From Alphaproteobacteria bacterium (GTDB lineage: Bacteria > Pseudomonadota > Gammaproteobacteria > JAGOUN01): DNA of 54,288 nucleotides. Location of the stretch: assembly GCA_021151585.1 (NCBI GenBank), contig JAGKWX010000010.1, positions 1 through 54,288 on the forward strand, in the 5' to 3' direction. The stretch's first letter is position 1; every line of letters begins with the position of its first letter. Both the position numbers and the translations under genes were made by a program. This document shows, piece after piece, positions 42,760 through 51,847 of the stretch. The notes under the pieces were generated by a model. The model was not told the DNA's origin and searched no databases. It saw nothing but the letters and a program-made list of their open reading frames with translations.

Positions 42760-44054
42760 GCTGCAATATTGTGCACTCGTAAATAGTTAATATGTTTTTG
42801 CATTAGAGATTGTGATGCTATTAATGTTAAATCATCGCGCCTTTGCGGGGCTTGATCAGTAAAGAGTGATAAAAACTTTTTGCGTGAATGCCCTATTAAT
42901 ATGGGTAGGTTCAGAGAGCGCAGTTCGTCAATACGTTGTAATATTTCTAAATTTTGTTCATCAGTCTTGCCAAAGCCAATACCGGGATCCAAAATAATCT
43001 TACTCAGATTTACGCCTTGTGCGAGCAATGTTTCTAGGCGTTGTTCTGCCCACTGCTTGATCAGCGTCATTGGGTCTTGTTGCCATGGCAACTGTTGTTC
43101 CGAAGAGGGGGGTACGCCTAAATGATGCATCATAACCCAGTGGTTGTCTGGGTGTTCTGATATTAATTGCTGCATAGCGACATCTTCTAAACCGCTCACA
43201 TCATTAATCCAATCTACGCCCAAGTCTAAGCACTTTCGTGCTGTAGCGACATGTCGCGTGTCAATGCTGATAATGGGTTTGGTGGGTAAATTTTTACAAA
43301 TGCTTGGAATAGCTTGTAAAATAGGTTCTAAACGTTGCCATTCGATATCGTGTGGCGTTTGATTGGCATGTGTTGTCCAGATATTTTGTGACGTCGCTTC
43401 TGCGCCGATATCGATAATTTCAGCACCTTGTAAAACAAGTTGTTGAATTCGTTCTAGCGCTTGTTCGGGTGAGACAAATAAACCACCGTCAGAAAAAGAA
43501 TTAGGTGTTACATTTAAAACGCCTACTAATTTTGTGCCAGTGATAGTTTGCCGAATTTGATGTGTTCGAAAAGCTGCTTCAGCAGTAAAGCGAGATCCCC
43601 AGTGTCGAGACAATTCCACGGCGGTTTTGTTCGATCTTGGGTGAATCCAGCGCGGCGCCAAGTCCGCCAGTGGCCACAGCGCAAAAGGGCGGTTGATTAG
43701 CTCGCGATGTGGGATATGTAAGTCCTCGGTTTCTATTACTTGATCGTTCCAGGCAAGGATATCGATATCAATAATACGTGGGCTCCAATGGCCCAATGAT
43801 ATCCGCCCCATGTTTGTCTCAATACGTTTAATAAGCTTCAATAAGTCACTAGGGGATAGGCTGCTTGAGCATGCGATAGCGGCATTTAGAAAGGGTTGTT
43901 GCCATGCTTCGACGTCGGTGGGTAAGGCATCGGAAGAATAAACAGGCGAGCAAGCGATGACCGTTATGTCTTGTGATGTGAGCAAATATTGCAAAGCTTG
44001 ACGTAGATTTTCTAATCGATTGCCTAAATTACTGCCTAAGCCTAGTATGATCAT
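42711..44054 (-). CDS. FolK-FolP fusion (HPPK-DHPS)
   Basis: 447 residues combining two consecutive folate enzymes. Residues 1-155 are 6-hydroxymethyl-7,8-dihydropterin pyrophosphokinase: LGLGSNLGNRLENLR, then SPRIIDIDILAW. Residues about 178-440 are dihydropteroate synthase: VGVLNVTPNSFSDGG, IIDIGAEATS, SIDTRH, DPGIGFGKT and IGHSRKKFL. Both active-site sets look complete. The 3' end overlaps convergent folC. FolB is encoded immediately upstream with a 4-bp overlap, so three steps of folate synthesis are in one unit. Confidence 0.95.
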   Translation of the reverse strand: MIILGLGSNLGNRLENLRQALQYLLTSQDITVIACSPVYSSDALPTDVEAWQQPFLNAAIACSSSLSPSDLLKLIKRIETNMGRISLGHWSPRIIDIDILAWNDQVIETEDLHIPHRELINRPFALWPLADLAPRWIHPRSNKTAVELSRHWGSRFTAEAAFRTHQIRQTITGTKLVGVLNVTPNSFSDGGLFVSPEQALERIQQLVLQGAEIIDIGAEATSQNIWTTHANQTPHDIEWQRLEPILQAIPSICKNLPTKPIISIDTRHVATARKCLDLGVDWINDVSGLEDVAMQQLISEHPDNHWVMMHHLGVPPSSEQQLPWQQDPMTLIKQWAEQRLETLLAQGVNLSKIILDPGIGFGKTDEQNLEILQRIDELRSLNLPILIGHSRKKFLSLFTDQAPQRRDDLTLIASQSLMQKHINYLRVHNIAAHGELLAWHAKTSATT

Positions 44055-44419
44055 GCATCACCTATAGTAAAACTTGCGCATTGTAGTGTGGCTATTGGGG
44101 GGTGAAGCTTATGTACTTTAACAGATAGGTAGATTTCAGAATTTTTCAGTTGGTTTTTTACCGCGGTATGAATCGCATAAGCTAAGTGTTCAATAAGTTT
44201 AAAGGGGCGTGATTGACATACGCTTTCGACGATTTGAAGTAACTTTGCGTAACATTGTGTGTCGTTTAGTTCATCTGAAACGCACGCTTGTGGTAGTGTT
44301 GGATAGCGTAGCGTGATGTCCACAGCAATCGGCTGTGGCTCAGCCCTTTCTTCATCTGTCCATCCGAGGTTGACCGTGGTTTTATAGTTGGTCGCTTCTA
44401 ATAATGCTTGCGTTGGCAT
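44051..44419 (-). CDS. folB: Dihydroneopterin aldolase
   Basis: 122 residues. The aldolase/epimerase family fold is seen in VNLGWTDEERAEPQPIAVDITLRY near the start, where the catalytic glutamate region lies, and in PFKLIEHLAYAIHTAV and SVKVHKLHPP towards the end. It provides the pterin substrate for the HPPK half of the next gene. The two genes overlap by 4 bp. Confidence 0.9.
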   Translation of the reverse strand: MPTQALLEATNYKTTVNLGWTDEERAEPQPIAVDITLRYPTLPQACVSDELNDTQCYAKLLQIVESVCQSRPFKLIEHLAYAIHTAVKNQLKNSEIYLSVKVHKLHPPIATLQCASFTIGDA

Positions 44420-44485
44420 GCGGTTTTTTCCATAATTAGGTAGAAATTTTGGTAATCATTTTAGATAAGAATCGAGAGTTTTCCT

Positions 44486-44722
44486 ATGCCTATTTATGAA
44501 TATTTATGTGAAAGCTGTGGTAATGAGCTGGAGCAGTTGCAAAAAATCAGTGACGCACCATTGTCGCAATGCCCATCATGTGGCGCATCTAGTCTGCGTA
44601 AGAAAATTTCCGCAGCCGGTTTTCAATTGAAAGGTACGGGTTGGTATGCGACTGACTTTAAAGATAAGTCCAAGCCGAGTACGGCAACATCCAATGAATC
44701 AAAAAAAGAAGAAACGACTTAG
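44486..44722 (+). CDS. FmdB-family zinc-ribbon protein
   Basis: 78 residues. It starts MPIYEYLCESCGNELEQLQ, the family signature, and has two CxxC pairs (CESC and CPSC) to bind zinc. The tail is low complexity and charged (KDKSKPSTATSNESKKEE). Functions proposed for the family include regulation, but no target can be named here. It is divergent from folB. Confidence 0.9.
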   Translation: MPIYEYLCESCGNELEQLQKISDAPLSQCPSCGASSLRKKISAAGFQLKGTGWYATDFKDKSKPSTATSNESKKEETT

Positions 44723-44773
44723 TTTAGCTGAGATTGCTCTATTCACTCCGTTAATGTCTTTAAGAGGCCGTAT

Positions 44774-45358
44774 ATGTTTGCAATTGTTAGAAAATATTTT
44801 ATTTCGGGTTTATTAACTTGGATTCCTGTCATTGTTACTTTGTTGGTAATTAATTTTTTAGTTGGTTTATTGACAAGTATTTATCACACCGCATCGCAAT
44901 ATTTTCATTTTGGTGTTGATATTCCTGGTTTTGGTATTATTTTGACAGTGCTAGTTATATTTTTTACGGGTGTGTTAACGGCAAATTTTATTGGCAAAAA
45001 ATTAATAAATTGGTGGAATTTATTTGTCAGCAAAATTCCTTTAGTGCGCACGATTTATTTGGGCGTTAAACAAGTGCTTGATACCATGTTTACCAAAGGC
45101 CAAGCGTTTCGTAAAGTATATTTGGTGCAGTATCCTCGACAAGGTGTGTGGACCATTGCCTTTCAAACCGGAAAAGGGCATGAAGCTTTTAATGCGCAAA
45201 TCAGCCAGGCTGGCGTCTTGACATTGTTTATTCCAACAACACCAAACCCGACCTCCGGTTTTATTATTTTCGCGCGTGAAGAAGAAGTTATTCCTTTAGA
45301 TATGAGCGTAGATCAGGCGCTCAAATATGTCATATCACTCGGTGTTGTGCAGTCATGA
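44774..45358 (+). CDS. DUF502-family membrane protein
   Basis: 194 residues with two membrane helices near the N-terminus (YFISGLLTWIPVIVTLLVINFLV and GFGIILTVLVIFFTGVLTANFIG). The signature SKIPLVRTIYLGVKQVLDT follows, then the conserved LFIPTTPNPTSGFI. Function unknown. In many gammaproteobacteria the order is FmdB-DUF502-aspS; here the pair is separated from aspS by about 3.4 kb of other genes. Confidence 0.92.
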   Translation: MFAIVRKYFISGLLTWIPVIVTLLVINFLVGLLTSIYHTASQYFHFGVDIPGFGIILTVLVIFFTGVLTANFIGKKLINWWNLFVSKIPLVRTIYLGVKQVLDTMFTKGQAFRKVYLVQYPRQGVWTIAFQTGKGHEAFNAQISQAGVLTLFIPTTPNPTSGFIIFAREEEVIPLDMSVDQALKYVISLGVVQS

Positions 45359-45453
45359 GATCTTGCTAGCAAAACTTCGCAGAGAGATAATGTTTTTTAA
45401 GAGCCTAAGCTGTGTCTACAAGTTAAGGCGTATGTTATGCGGAGGTTAAATTG

Positions 45454-46173
45454 ATGAAAGAATTAATTGTTATTACCGGCGCAAGTTCCGGCATTGGTGA
45501 AGCTACCGCACGCGCTTTTTCCGAGTTAGGCTATCCGCTACTGTTGTTGGCGCGTCGTATAGACAAGCTATTGGCGTTGAACTTACCGAATGCAATATGC
45601 CAAAAAGTCGATGTGACTCATCGTCAAGAAGTGATCACTGCGATTGCGGAAGCGGAAAAGCACTACGGCCCCACCGGCTGTATTGTTAATAATGCCGGCG
45701 TGATGCTCTTGGGTTTAATGTCAGAACAAAATCCTGAAGAATGGCAGCACATGCTTGATGTGAATGTTATGGGCGTGATGAACGGAATACACGCTGTATT
45801 GCCATCGATGATCAAGCGAAAGACAGGTACCATTATTAATGTTAGTTCTGTGGCAGGTCGAAAAACGTATCGTCATCATGCGGCATATTGCAGTACAAAA
45901 TTTGCCGTTCATGCGATGACCGAAAATCTACGAGAAGAGGTCTCGCAGCACAATGTTCGGTTAATTACGATAGCGCCTGGGGCGGTTGAGACAGAGTTAT
46001 TAAGTCATACCACCGCAGATGACATTCGAGAGGATTATGAGTCATGGAAAAAAGAAATAGGTGGCGTTTTGATCTCTGAGGATATCGCTCGCGCTATCCT
46101 TTTTGCTTATCAACAACCTCAGCGGGTTTGTGTTCGTGAAATTGTTGTTTGTGCGACACTGCAGGCTCCTTGA
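45454..46173 (+). CDS. Short-chain dehydrogenase/reductase
   Basis: 239 residues from the ATG at 45454, with GGAGG upstream. Rossmann motif TGASSGIGEATA is near the start, NNAG at about residue 80, and catalytic Ser and YxxxK in INVSSVAGRKTYRHHAAYCSTKFAVHA. It belongs to the classical SDR group related to YdfG. Substrate cannot be named. The stop codon overlaps the next start. Confidence 0.92.
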   Translation: MKELIVITGASSGIGEATARAFSELGYPLLLLARRIDKLLALNLPNAICQKVDVTHRQEVITAIAEAEKHYGPTGCIVNNAGVMLLGLMSEQNPEEWQHMLDVNVMGVMNGIHAVLPSMIKRKTGTIINVSSVAGRKTYRHHAAYCSTKFAVHAMTENLREEVSQHNVRLITIAPGAVETELLSHTTADDIREDYESWKKEIGGVLISEDIARAILFAYQQPQRVCVREIVVCATLQAP

Positions 46174-46703
46174 TGTCTGGAAGTTTAACGAATACCAGTT
46201 ATGTATTAAAAAAAAATTTATTACATCGTTTTGATCAATTGTATGACATTTATATGCATCCAAATGTGAATCGATTTTTAAATTTTGAAGTGATGCCAAA
46301 AGAGCAGTTTAGAGTTATTTTTAATGAATTAACTAACGCAGGCACTTTGTATACATATGAAGCTGACGATCAAGTGTTGGCAACAACTATAGTTATAAGG
46401 CAAAAGCGTCGGGTGTATCATGTGGCAACGTTAACTACCTTGGCTACGCATCCTGACTTCCAACATCAAGGTATCGGAATTCGATTTATCAAAGCTTTAA
46501 TACCGGTGTTGCAGCATGAGGGTATTAAGCGCATAGATTTGCATACAGAGGCTGATAATACGGCAGCGATTTGTTTTTATAAAAAACTTGGTTTTGTGCA
46601 TGAAGGTACTATGAAAAAATTGTTTAAAAGAGCTGATGAAGATGATTATATTGATCAGTATATTATGGGGCTAATATTGGGTTCTGATGACAGTTTTTGT
46701 TGA
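46173..46703 (+). CDS. GNAT-family N-acetyltransferase
   Basis: 176 residues from the ATG at 46173, whose first base is the last of the SDR stop. The acetyl-CoA binding motif is LATHPDFQHQGIGIRFIKAL, followed by HTEADNTAAICFYKKLGFVHEGTMKK, typical of the fold. The acceptor is unknown. Translational coupling with the SDR gene suggests a functional pair. Confidence 0.88.
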   Translation: MSGSLTNTSYVLKKNLLHRFDQLYDIYMHPNVNRFLNFEVMPKEQFRVIFNELTNAGTLYTYEADDQVLATTIVIRQKRRVYHVATLTTLATHPDFQHQGIGIRFIKALIPVLQHEGIKRIDLHTEADNTAAICFYKKLGFVHEGTMKKLFKRADEDDYIDQYIMGLILGSDDSFC

Positions 46704-46810
46704 ACTGCGTTGATCTAGTCTGGTGTATTAAAAAACCACAGCACCTACTAAGATCTAAAAACACAGGGCGGTTAATAGGTGATAGAGGGTGCTGGTCTAG
46801 ATTAGGTGAC

Positions 46811-48010
46811 TCATTCTTTGCGGGGGTGTGGTTGATCGATACGGTTTGCTAAATATCCTGAGTACTTAATTAAGTAGGGTGTTGTGAAAGTTGTAATCGC
46901 AGAAACGGCAACAATAATTGGATAAAACGCATCGCTAATGACATGTAGTGCTAGGCCAAGGCCGGCGATAATAAAAGAAAATTCGCCAATTTGAGCCATG
47001 CTAAATCCAATGCGCAACGAGTCAGAAATTTTTCTTCCGGTTAAGAGGGCGCCTAATCCTGTTGTCATTAATTTGCCTAGAATTGTGATAACGCACAGGA
47101 GTAAAACGATAGGGAATTTTTGCCAAATAACAAGTGGGTCGATCAGCATACCAATCGAGACAAAAAATACGGCGGCAAAAATATTTCGAATTGGTTGAAT
47201 AACTTTTTCAATATTATGTACTAACTTGGTTTCCGCTAAGATGGCACCCATGATGAAAGCGCCTAGCGCTGTTGAATAATGAAAATATGCTGCGCACCAG
47301 ACAAGTAAAAGACACGAGGCAACTGACACAACCGTTAATGTTTCTTCGCTGCTGTATTGCATCATTTTTTGAAACACTGGAGGCACAAGAAAATAGCCGA
47401 TGATAAACCATCCTCCGAGAAATAAGGTTAATTTCCCGGCAGCGATCAAAATAGCAGGTGAAAAAAAATTATTGGTCATGACAATTGTTGATAATCCAAC
47501 CATTAATAAAATGGCAAATAAATCTTCAACAATCAAAACGCCAAAGATAACCTCTGTAAAGTGTTGCTTTTTTAAATTTAATTCTTCCAATGCTTTAATA
47601 ATAATGGTGGTCGATGATATGGATAGCGCTGCGCCTAAAAATAGGCTTTCATGCCAAGGCCAGCCTATTGTTAGGCCGGTAACAGTTCCGACGACTAGCA
47701 TCAAGATAACTTCAGTAAAAGCCGTGACGCTGGCTGATTTTCCTACGTTTTTCAGTTTATGAAAACTAAACTCTAGCCCGAGCGAAAACATAAGAAAAAT
47801 AACACCTAATTCTGATAGTATGCGAATATTTGGGATATCTTCCACAAATGAGCTAGAAAAAGTATGTGGTCCGACAATAATGCCAGCGACCAAATAACCC
47901 AGCACGACAGGTTGGCGTATTTTTTGAAACAACCAGGTTACAAAGCCTGCGATGCCCAATATAATGGCTAAATCTTTAATGAGGGGCGCTAGTTCGTGCA
48001 TATTTGTCAT
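46811..48010 (-). CDS. CPA2-family cation/proton antiporter (Kef-type membrane domain)
   Basis: 399 residues and about twelve membrane segments. The start has LFQKIRQPVVLGYLVAGIIVGPH, and LGVIFLMFSLGLEFSFHKLK and the SSTTIIIKALEELNLKK segment follow, all of the KefB/CPA2 type. The protein ends just after the last helix (YLANRIDQPHPRKE) without the cytoplasmic RCK/TrkA-N regulatory domain of KefB and KefC. It may export Na+ or K+; unregulated by glutathione adducts if truly domain-less. Confidence 0.9.
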   Translation of the reverse strand: MTNMHELAPLIKDLAIILGIAGFVTWLFQKIRQPVVLGYLVAGIIVGPHTFSSSFVEDIPNIRILSELGVIFLMFSLGLEFSFHKLKNVGKSASVTAFTEVILMLVVGTVTGLTIGWPWHESLFLGAALSISSTTIIIKALEELNLKKQHFTEVIFGVLIVEDLFAILLMVGLSTIVMTNNFFSPAILIAAGKLTLFLGGWFIIGYFLVPPVFQKMMQYSSEETLTVVSVASCLLLVWCAAYFHYSTALGAFIMGAILAETKLVHNIEKVIQPIRNIFAAVFFVSIGMLIDPLVIWQKFPIVLLLCVITILGKLMTTGLGALLTGRKISDSLRIGFSMAQIGEFSFIIAGLGLALHVISDAFYPIIVAVSAITTFTTPYLIKYSGYLANRIDQPHPRKE

Positions 48011-48080
48011 CCAAATAATTGTTAAACCATTTTAGCAGGAAATAAAATGGAGTAACAATGCTTGTTATCTATCGACCAAT

Positions 48081-48103
48081 TGTATATACTTTAAATATAT
48101 ACA
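48081..48103. promoter_or_regulatory. Operator-like inverted repeat of vapBC
   Basis: TGTATATA and TATATACA are separated by 7 bp and lie 20 bp before the vapB start codon. VapBC complexes usually repress their own promoter by binding such palindromes. Confidence 0.6.
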
Positions 48104-48123
48104 TCTTCATAAGGACCAAGACA

Positions 48124-48351
48124 ATGAGAACAACGCGTGTTTTTATGTCTGGGAATTCACAGGCGGTTCGTCTTCCGGTAGACTTTCAGGTTTCGACTGA
48201 TGAGGTGGAAATTTTTAAGCGAAATAATGAGATTGTGATTAGAGAAAAACCAAAAAATTTAGCACAAGCTTTTGCTTTATTTTCTGAGTTTCCACATGAT
48301 TTTTTTGATGAAGGTAGGCAAAATGATTCTCGGAATGAAAGAGAATATTAA
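48124..48351 (+). CDS. vapB: VapB-type antitoxin
   Basis: 75 residues from the ATG at 48124, which has AAGGA upstream; a longer frame extends over the operator and is not expected to be used. The AbrB-like swapped-hairpin domain is recognisable in TTRVFMSGNSQAVRLPVDF. The C-terminal tail (FALFSEFPHDFFDEG) would cover the toxin active site. Directly abuts the toxin gene. Confidence 0.92.
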   Translation: MRTTRVFMSGNSQAVRLPVDFQVSTDEVEIFKRNNEIVIREKPKNLAQAFALFSEFPHDFFDEGRQNDSRNEREY

Positions 48352-48762
48352 ATGACGTTGCGCTATTTATTAGACACAAATATGTGTATTTATATTGCAA
48401 AACAACAACCATTGTCAGTGTTGAGAAAATTTGAAACACTACACATAGGTAGCGTTGTCATGTCTACTATAAGTTATGGTGAATTACTGTATGGCGCGCA
48501 AAAAAGCCAATATTCACAACAAGCGCTATTAATATTAGAAGAATTAATAAAATTTATTCCGCTGCTCCCTTTGCCTGCTGTCGTTGCGCAACATTATGGC
48601 AATATGTGTGCACAGCTTGAAAAGCAGGGCGAGCTAATGTGCAATAATGACTTATGGATTGCATCACAGGCTATAGCAATGGAATTAACATTGGTCACGA
48701 ATAATGTTCGTGAATTTTCACGAATTCCAGGATTAAAATTAGAAAATTGGGTTAATGATTAG
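48352..48762 (+). CDS. vapC: VapC-type PIN-domain toxin
   Basis: 136 residues. The catalytic acidic residues are seen in YLLDTNMCIYI, MSTISYGELLYG, NNDLWIASQA and VTNNVREFSRI, a complete PIN site. VapC toxins cleave RNA, often tRNA or rRNA. The gene starts immediately after the antitoxin stop. It ends 9 bp before aspS, an unusual place for a toxin gene to settle. Confidence 0.93.
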   Translation: MTLRYLLDTNMCIYIAKQQPLSVLRKFETLHIGSVVMSTISYGELLYGAQKSQYSQQALLILEELIKFIPLLPLPAVVAQHYGNMCAQLEKQGELMCNNDLWIASQAIAMELTLVTNNVREFSRIPGLKLENWVND

Positions 48763-48771
48763 GGGTAAATA

Positions 48772-50535
48772 ATGAAACGAACACATTACTGCGGCGACGT
48801 CACAGAGCAATTTTTAAATGAAACGGTAACCGTCATGGGTTGGGCGCATCGTCGCCGTGATCACGGCGGGGTAATTTTTATTGATCTACGTGATCGCGAA
48901 GGTTTGGTGCAAATTGTTATTAATCCTGATAATCAAGCGGCTTTTGGCGTCGGTGAAAAAATTCGTAATGAATTTGTATTGAGAATTGTTGGTAAGGTTC
49001 AGCCGCGTTTGCAAGGGACGGTTAATGATAAATTAAAAACCGGTAACATCGAAATTGTGGCTGATTCAGTCGAGATTTTAAATCATGCAGAACCTGTTCC
49101 ATTTCGTATTGATGAGCACCAAGCCATCAGTGAAGAAGTGCGTTTGAAATATCGTTATTTAGATTTGCGTCGTCACGAAATGTCACAACGGTTACGTACA
49201 CGTGCGAAAATCACACGGATGATGCGTGAATTTTTGAATGAGCAAGGTTTTGTCGATGTCGAAACACCATTTTTAACCAAATCAACCCCAGAAGGTGCGC
49301 GTGATTACTTAGTGCCAAGTCGCGTACATCCCGGTGAGTTTTTTGCATTACCACAGTCACCGCAATTATTTAAACAATTGCTGATGATGTCTGGCATGGA
49401 TAAATATTATCAAATCGTAAAATGTTTCCGTGATGAAGATTTGCGAGCAGATCGTCAACCTGAATTTACACAGCTAGATATTGAAATGTCTTTTATTGAT
49501 GAACATGATATTCAACAATTAATGGAAACAATGATGCGTTTCATTTTTAAAAGCATTATTAATATTGATTTGCCAGAAAAATTTCCACGCATGACTTATG
49601 CTGAAGCCATGAATCGCTATGGTAGTGATAAACCGGATATGCGTATTCCATTAGAGCTTATCGACGTCGGTGATTTAATGTGTGATGTTGATTTTAAGGT
49701 ATTTAGTGGTCCCGCTAACGATAAAGATAGTCGTGTTGCTGCTATGAAAGTCGTAGGTGCGGCTGATTTGTCTCGTAAAGATATCGATGATTATACCCAA
49801 TTGGTTGCTATCTATGGAGCGAAGGGTTTGGCGTATATCAAAGTCAATCACCTTGAAAAAGGTTTAGAAGGATTACAATCGCCTATTGTCAAATTTATTC
49901 CTGAAAAAACAGTGAATGAATTATTAACCCGCCTCGATGCAAAAAATGGTGATATTATTTTCTTCGGTGCGGATAAATCAAAAATTGTCAATGATGCATT
50001 AGGCGCCTTGCGTACGCGTATCGGCCATGATAGAAAACTATTTGCCAGTGATTGGGCGGCGTTATGGGTCGTAGATTTCCCGATGTTTGAATTCGCTGAT
50101 GGGCGTTGGAATTCTTTACATCATCCATTTACTGCGCCTGTTTTGAAGTCGCTTGATGATTTAACAACATCACCCGGCGAATTGATTTCTCGTGGTTATG
50201 ATATGGTGATCAATGGTTATGAAGTTGGCGGGGGTTCAATACGCATTCACCAAACAGAAATGCAACAAAAAGTATTTAAATTGTTAGGGATTGGCGAGGA
50301 AGAGGCGCATGCAAAATTTGGCTTCTTGCTTGATGCGTTAAAGTTTGGTTGCCCACCGCACGGCGGTATTGCGTTTGGTGTTGATAGAATCACCATGTTA
50401 TTAACCGATACAACATCGATTCGTGATGTCATTGCTTTTCCAAAAACACAAAGCGCGCAATGTTTGTTGATGGATGCGCCATCAAAAGTAGATGGAAAGC
50501 AGTTGCAGGAGTTAGGAATTAAAGTCAAATCATAG
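48772..50535 (+). CDS. aspS: Aspartyl-tRNA synthetase
   Basis: 587 residues, the bacterial type. An OB-fold anticodon domain (GWAHRRRDHGGVIFIDLRDREG) precedes the class II core with FVDVETPFLTKSTPEGARDYLVPSR, motif 2 CFRDEDLRADRQPEFTQLD, a GAD insertion (residues 290-420) and motif 3 FGVDRI. The gene follows vapC directly and has a normal length. Confidence 0.97.
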   Translation: MKRTHYCGDVTEQFLNETVTVMGWAHRRRDHGGVIFIDLRDREGLVQIVINPDNQAAFGVGEKIRNEFVLRIVGKVQPRLQGTVNDKLKTGNIEIVADSVEILNHAEPVPFRIDEHQAISEEVRLKYRYLDLRRHEMSQRLRTRAKITRMMREFLNEQGFVDVETPFLTKSTPEGARDYLVPSRVHPGEFFALPQSPQLFKQLLMMSGMDKYYQIVKCFRDEDLRADRQPEFTQLDIEMSFIDEHDIQQLMETMMRFIFKSIINIDLPEKFPRMTYAEAMNRYGSDKPDMRIPLELIDVGDLMCDVDFKVFSGPANDKDSRVAAMKVVGAADLSRKDIDDYTQLVAIYGAKGLAYIKVNHLEKGLEGLQSPIVKFIPEKTVNELLTRLDAKNGDIIFFGADKSKIVNDALGALRTRIGHDRKLFASDWAALWVVDFPMFEFADGRWNSLHHPFTAPVLKSLDDLTTSPGELISRGYDMVINGYEVGGGSIRIHQTEMQQKVFKLLGIGEEEAHAKFGFLLDALKFGCPPHGGIAFGVDRITMLLTDTTSIRDVIAFPKTQSAQCLLMDAPSKVDGKQLQELGIKVKS

Positions 50536-50552
50536 TAACGACATAGTCGTTA
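50536..50552. terminator. Small hairpin after aspS
   Basis: TAACGAC and GTCGTTA form a seven-base stem with loop ATA right after the aspS stop codon. The following sequence has few T, so it may be an attenuator or processing signal between aspS and yebC. Confidence 0.35.
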
Positions 50553-50590
50553 TTTGAAAAACATTATCATATTATGTGGGAGATACAAAC

Positions 50591-51334
50591 GTGGCTGGAC
50601 ATAGTAAATGGGCGAATATACAACACCGCAAAGGCGCTCAAGATAAAAAACGTGGTAAGATTTTTACAAAACTCATTCGTGAAATTACCGTTGCTGCCAA
50701 AATGGGTGGCGGTGATGCCGGCAGTAATCCGCGTTTGCGTTTAGCGATAGATAAGGCGTTAACAGCGAACATGACCCGCGATACGATTGATCGTGCGGTA
50801 AAACGCGGTGCTGGCGGTTTAGAAGGTGAAAATATGGAAGAAGTGCGCTATGAAGGTTATGGTCCTGCCGGCGTTGCAGTGATGGTCGATTGCTTAACCG
50901 ACAATCGTAATCGCACCGTTGGTGAAGTGCGTCACGCATTTTCTAAACGAGGCGGCAATTTAGGTACTGATGGTTCGGTATCTTATTTGTTTAGTAAGCA
51001 AGGACATATTGGATTTTCCGCGAGCGTAGGTGAAGATAAGGTGATGGAGATTGCTCTAGAAGCGGGTGCTGATGATATTGAAACGGATGAAGACGGCAAC
51101 ATTACCGTCATTACTAGTGCAGATACTTTTGAAGAGGTGAAAACGGCATTAGACGCGAAAGGGTTAAAAGCGGAATTTGCAGAAGTGACCCAGGTAGCGT
51201 CTACTATGGCTGAATTAGATAAAGACGCCGCTGAAAAACTTTTAGCGTTAGTCGATATGTTGGAAGAGCTTGATGACGTCCAGAACGTTTATACCAATGC
51301 AGAGATTTCTTCAGAAATCATGTCACAATTGTAA
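50591..51334 (+). CDS. yebC: YebC/PmpR-family protein
   Basis: 247 residues from the GTG at 50591 (with GGGAG upstream), which gives the canonical N-terminus AGHSKWANIQHRKGAQDKKRGKIF. The rest matches the family (NMEEVRYEGYGPAGVAVMVDCLTDNRNRTVGEVRHAF). Members act as transcription regulators or as factors that relieve ribosome stalling. It follows aspS as usual; ruvC, normally next, is not in the window. Confidence 0.95.
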   Translation: MAGHSKWANIQHRKGAQDKKRGKIFTKLIREITVAAKMGGGDAGSNPRLRLAIDKALTANMTRDTIDRAVKRGAGGLEGENMEEVRYEGYGPAGVAVMVDCLTDNRNRTVGEVRHAFSKRGGNLGTDGSVSYLFSKQGHIGFSASVGEDKVMEIALEAGADDIETDEDGNITVITSADTFEEVKTALDAKGLKAEFAEVTQVASTMAELDKDAAEKLLALVDMLEELDDVQNVYTNAEISSEIMSQL

Positions 51335-51436
51335 CAAGGCGTGCGGATCTGCGTCATTGCAACATTAGCGCTCTGGGGCTTGCTACCTGTCACGTTTCAT
51401 TGTAATTAAGGCTCACGATCCCAACCTATTTTAGGT

Positions 51437-51479
51437 GAGATGCACACTATTTTTCATGATGTGCATCTCTGATTTTTTT
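51437..51479 (+). terminator. Strong intrinsic terminator
   Basis: GAGATGCACA and TGTGCATCTC form a ten-base perfect stem followed by GA and seven T. It ends the aspS-yebC transcript and marks the border between core and accessory sequence. Confidence 0.85.
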
Positions 51480-51548
51480 ACCCTATTAGGTTATCAATGG
51501 ATTGTTGAATAATATCATCCGGCAAATGATTGCACCGATTATCAGCGG

Positions 51549-51835
51549 CTATTTGTAGTGCTTAACATTATCCATCAGTACAATATCTCCTGGCTTCAAA
51601 TTGGGAACTAAGCAATCACGAATAAAAGCTAAAAATATCTCGCCATTCGTTGCCCATTGACCATAGAGTGCCGCTTTAATTTCATTGAGCCCAATAGCGC
51701 CAATGATGCCAAAGTAATTTCCTCTTGCATGTGGCTTTGGAAGTTTAATTCTTTGTCCGCCTAGGACGCGCGCATAATCTCTGCACAAGCTCAGATTCGC
51801 ACCTGATTAATCTAAGAAAATAAGGCGCGAAGGTA
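51549..51835 (-). pseudogene. IS630-family transposase remnant
   Basis: A fragment of about 95 codons of an IS630/Tc1-type DDE transposase. RLIFLD starts the first catalytic region, but the next codon (expected Glu of DESGAN) is TAA. After it come SGANLSLCRDYARVLGG, a YFGIIGAIG strand and VLMDNVKHYK with the second catalytic Asp. The N-terminal helix-turn-helix and the last catalytic residue are missing. The 3' flank is yebC; the 5' side is cut by the IS66 element. Confidence 0.82.
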
Positions 51836-51847
51836 ACTACTCGCGCC
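51824..51847 (-). terminator. Hairpin after the IS66 transposase
   Basis: GGCGCGA and TCGCGCC form a seven-base stem just behind the transposase stop codon. On the reverse strand it is followed by TTATTTTCTT, so it may terminate the tnp transcript. It lies across the junction with the IS630 remnant. Confidence 0.5.

Noticed and set aside
48058..48123. N-terminal extension of vapB
   Set aside because: It covers the operator palindrome; the ATG at 48124 has a ribosome binding site and the expected domain start.
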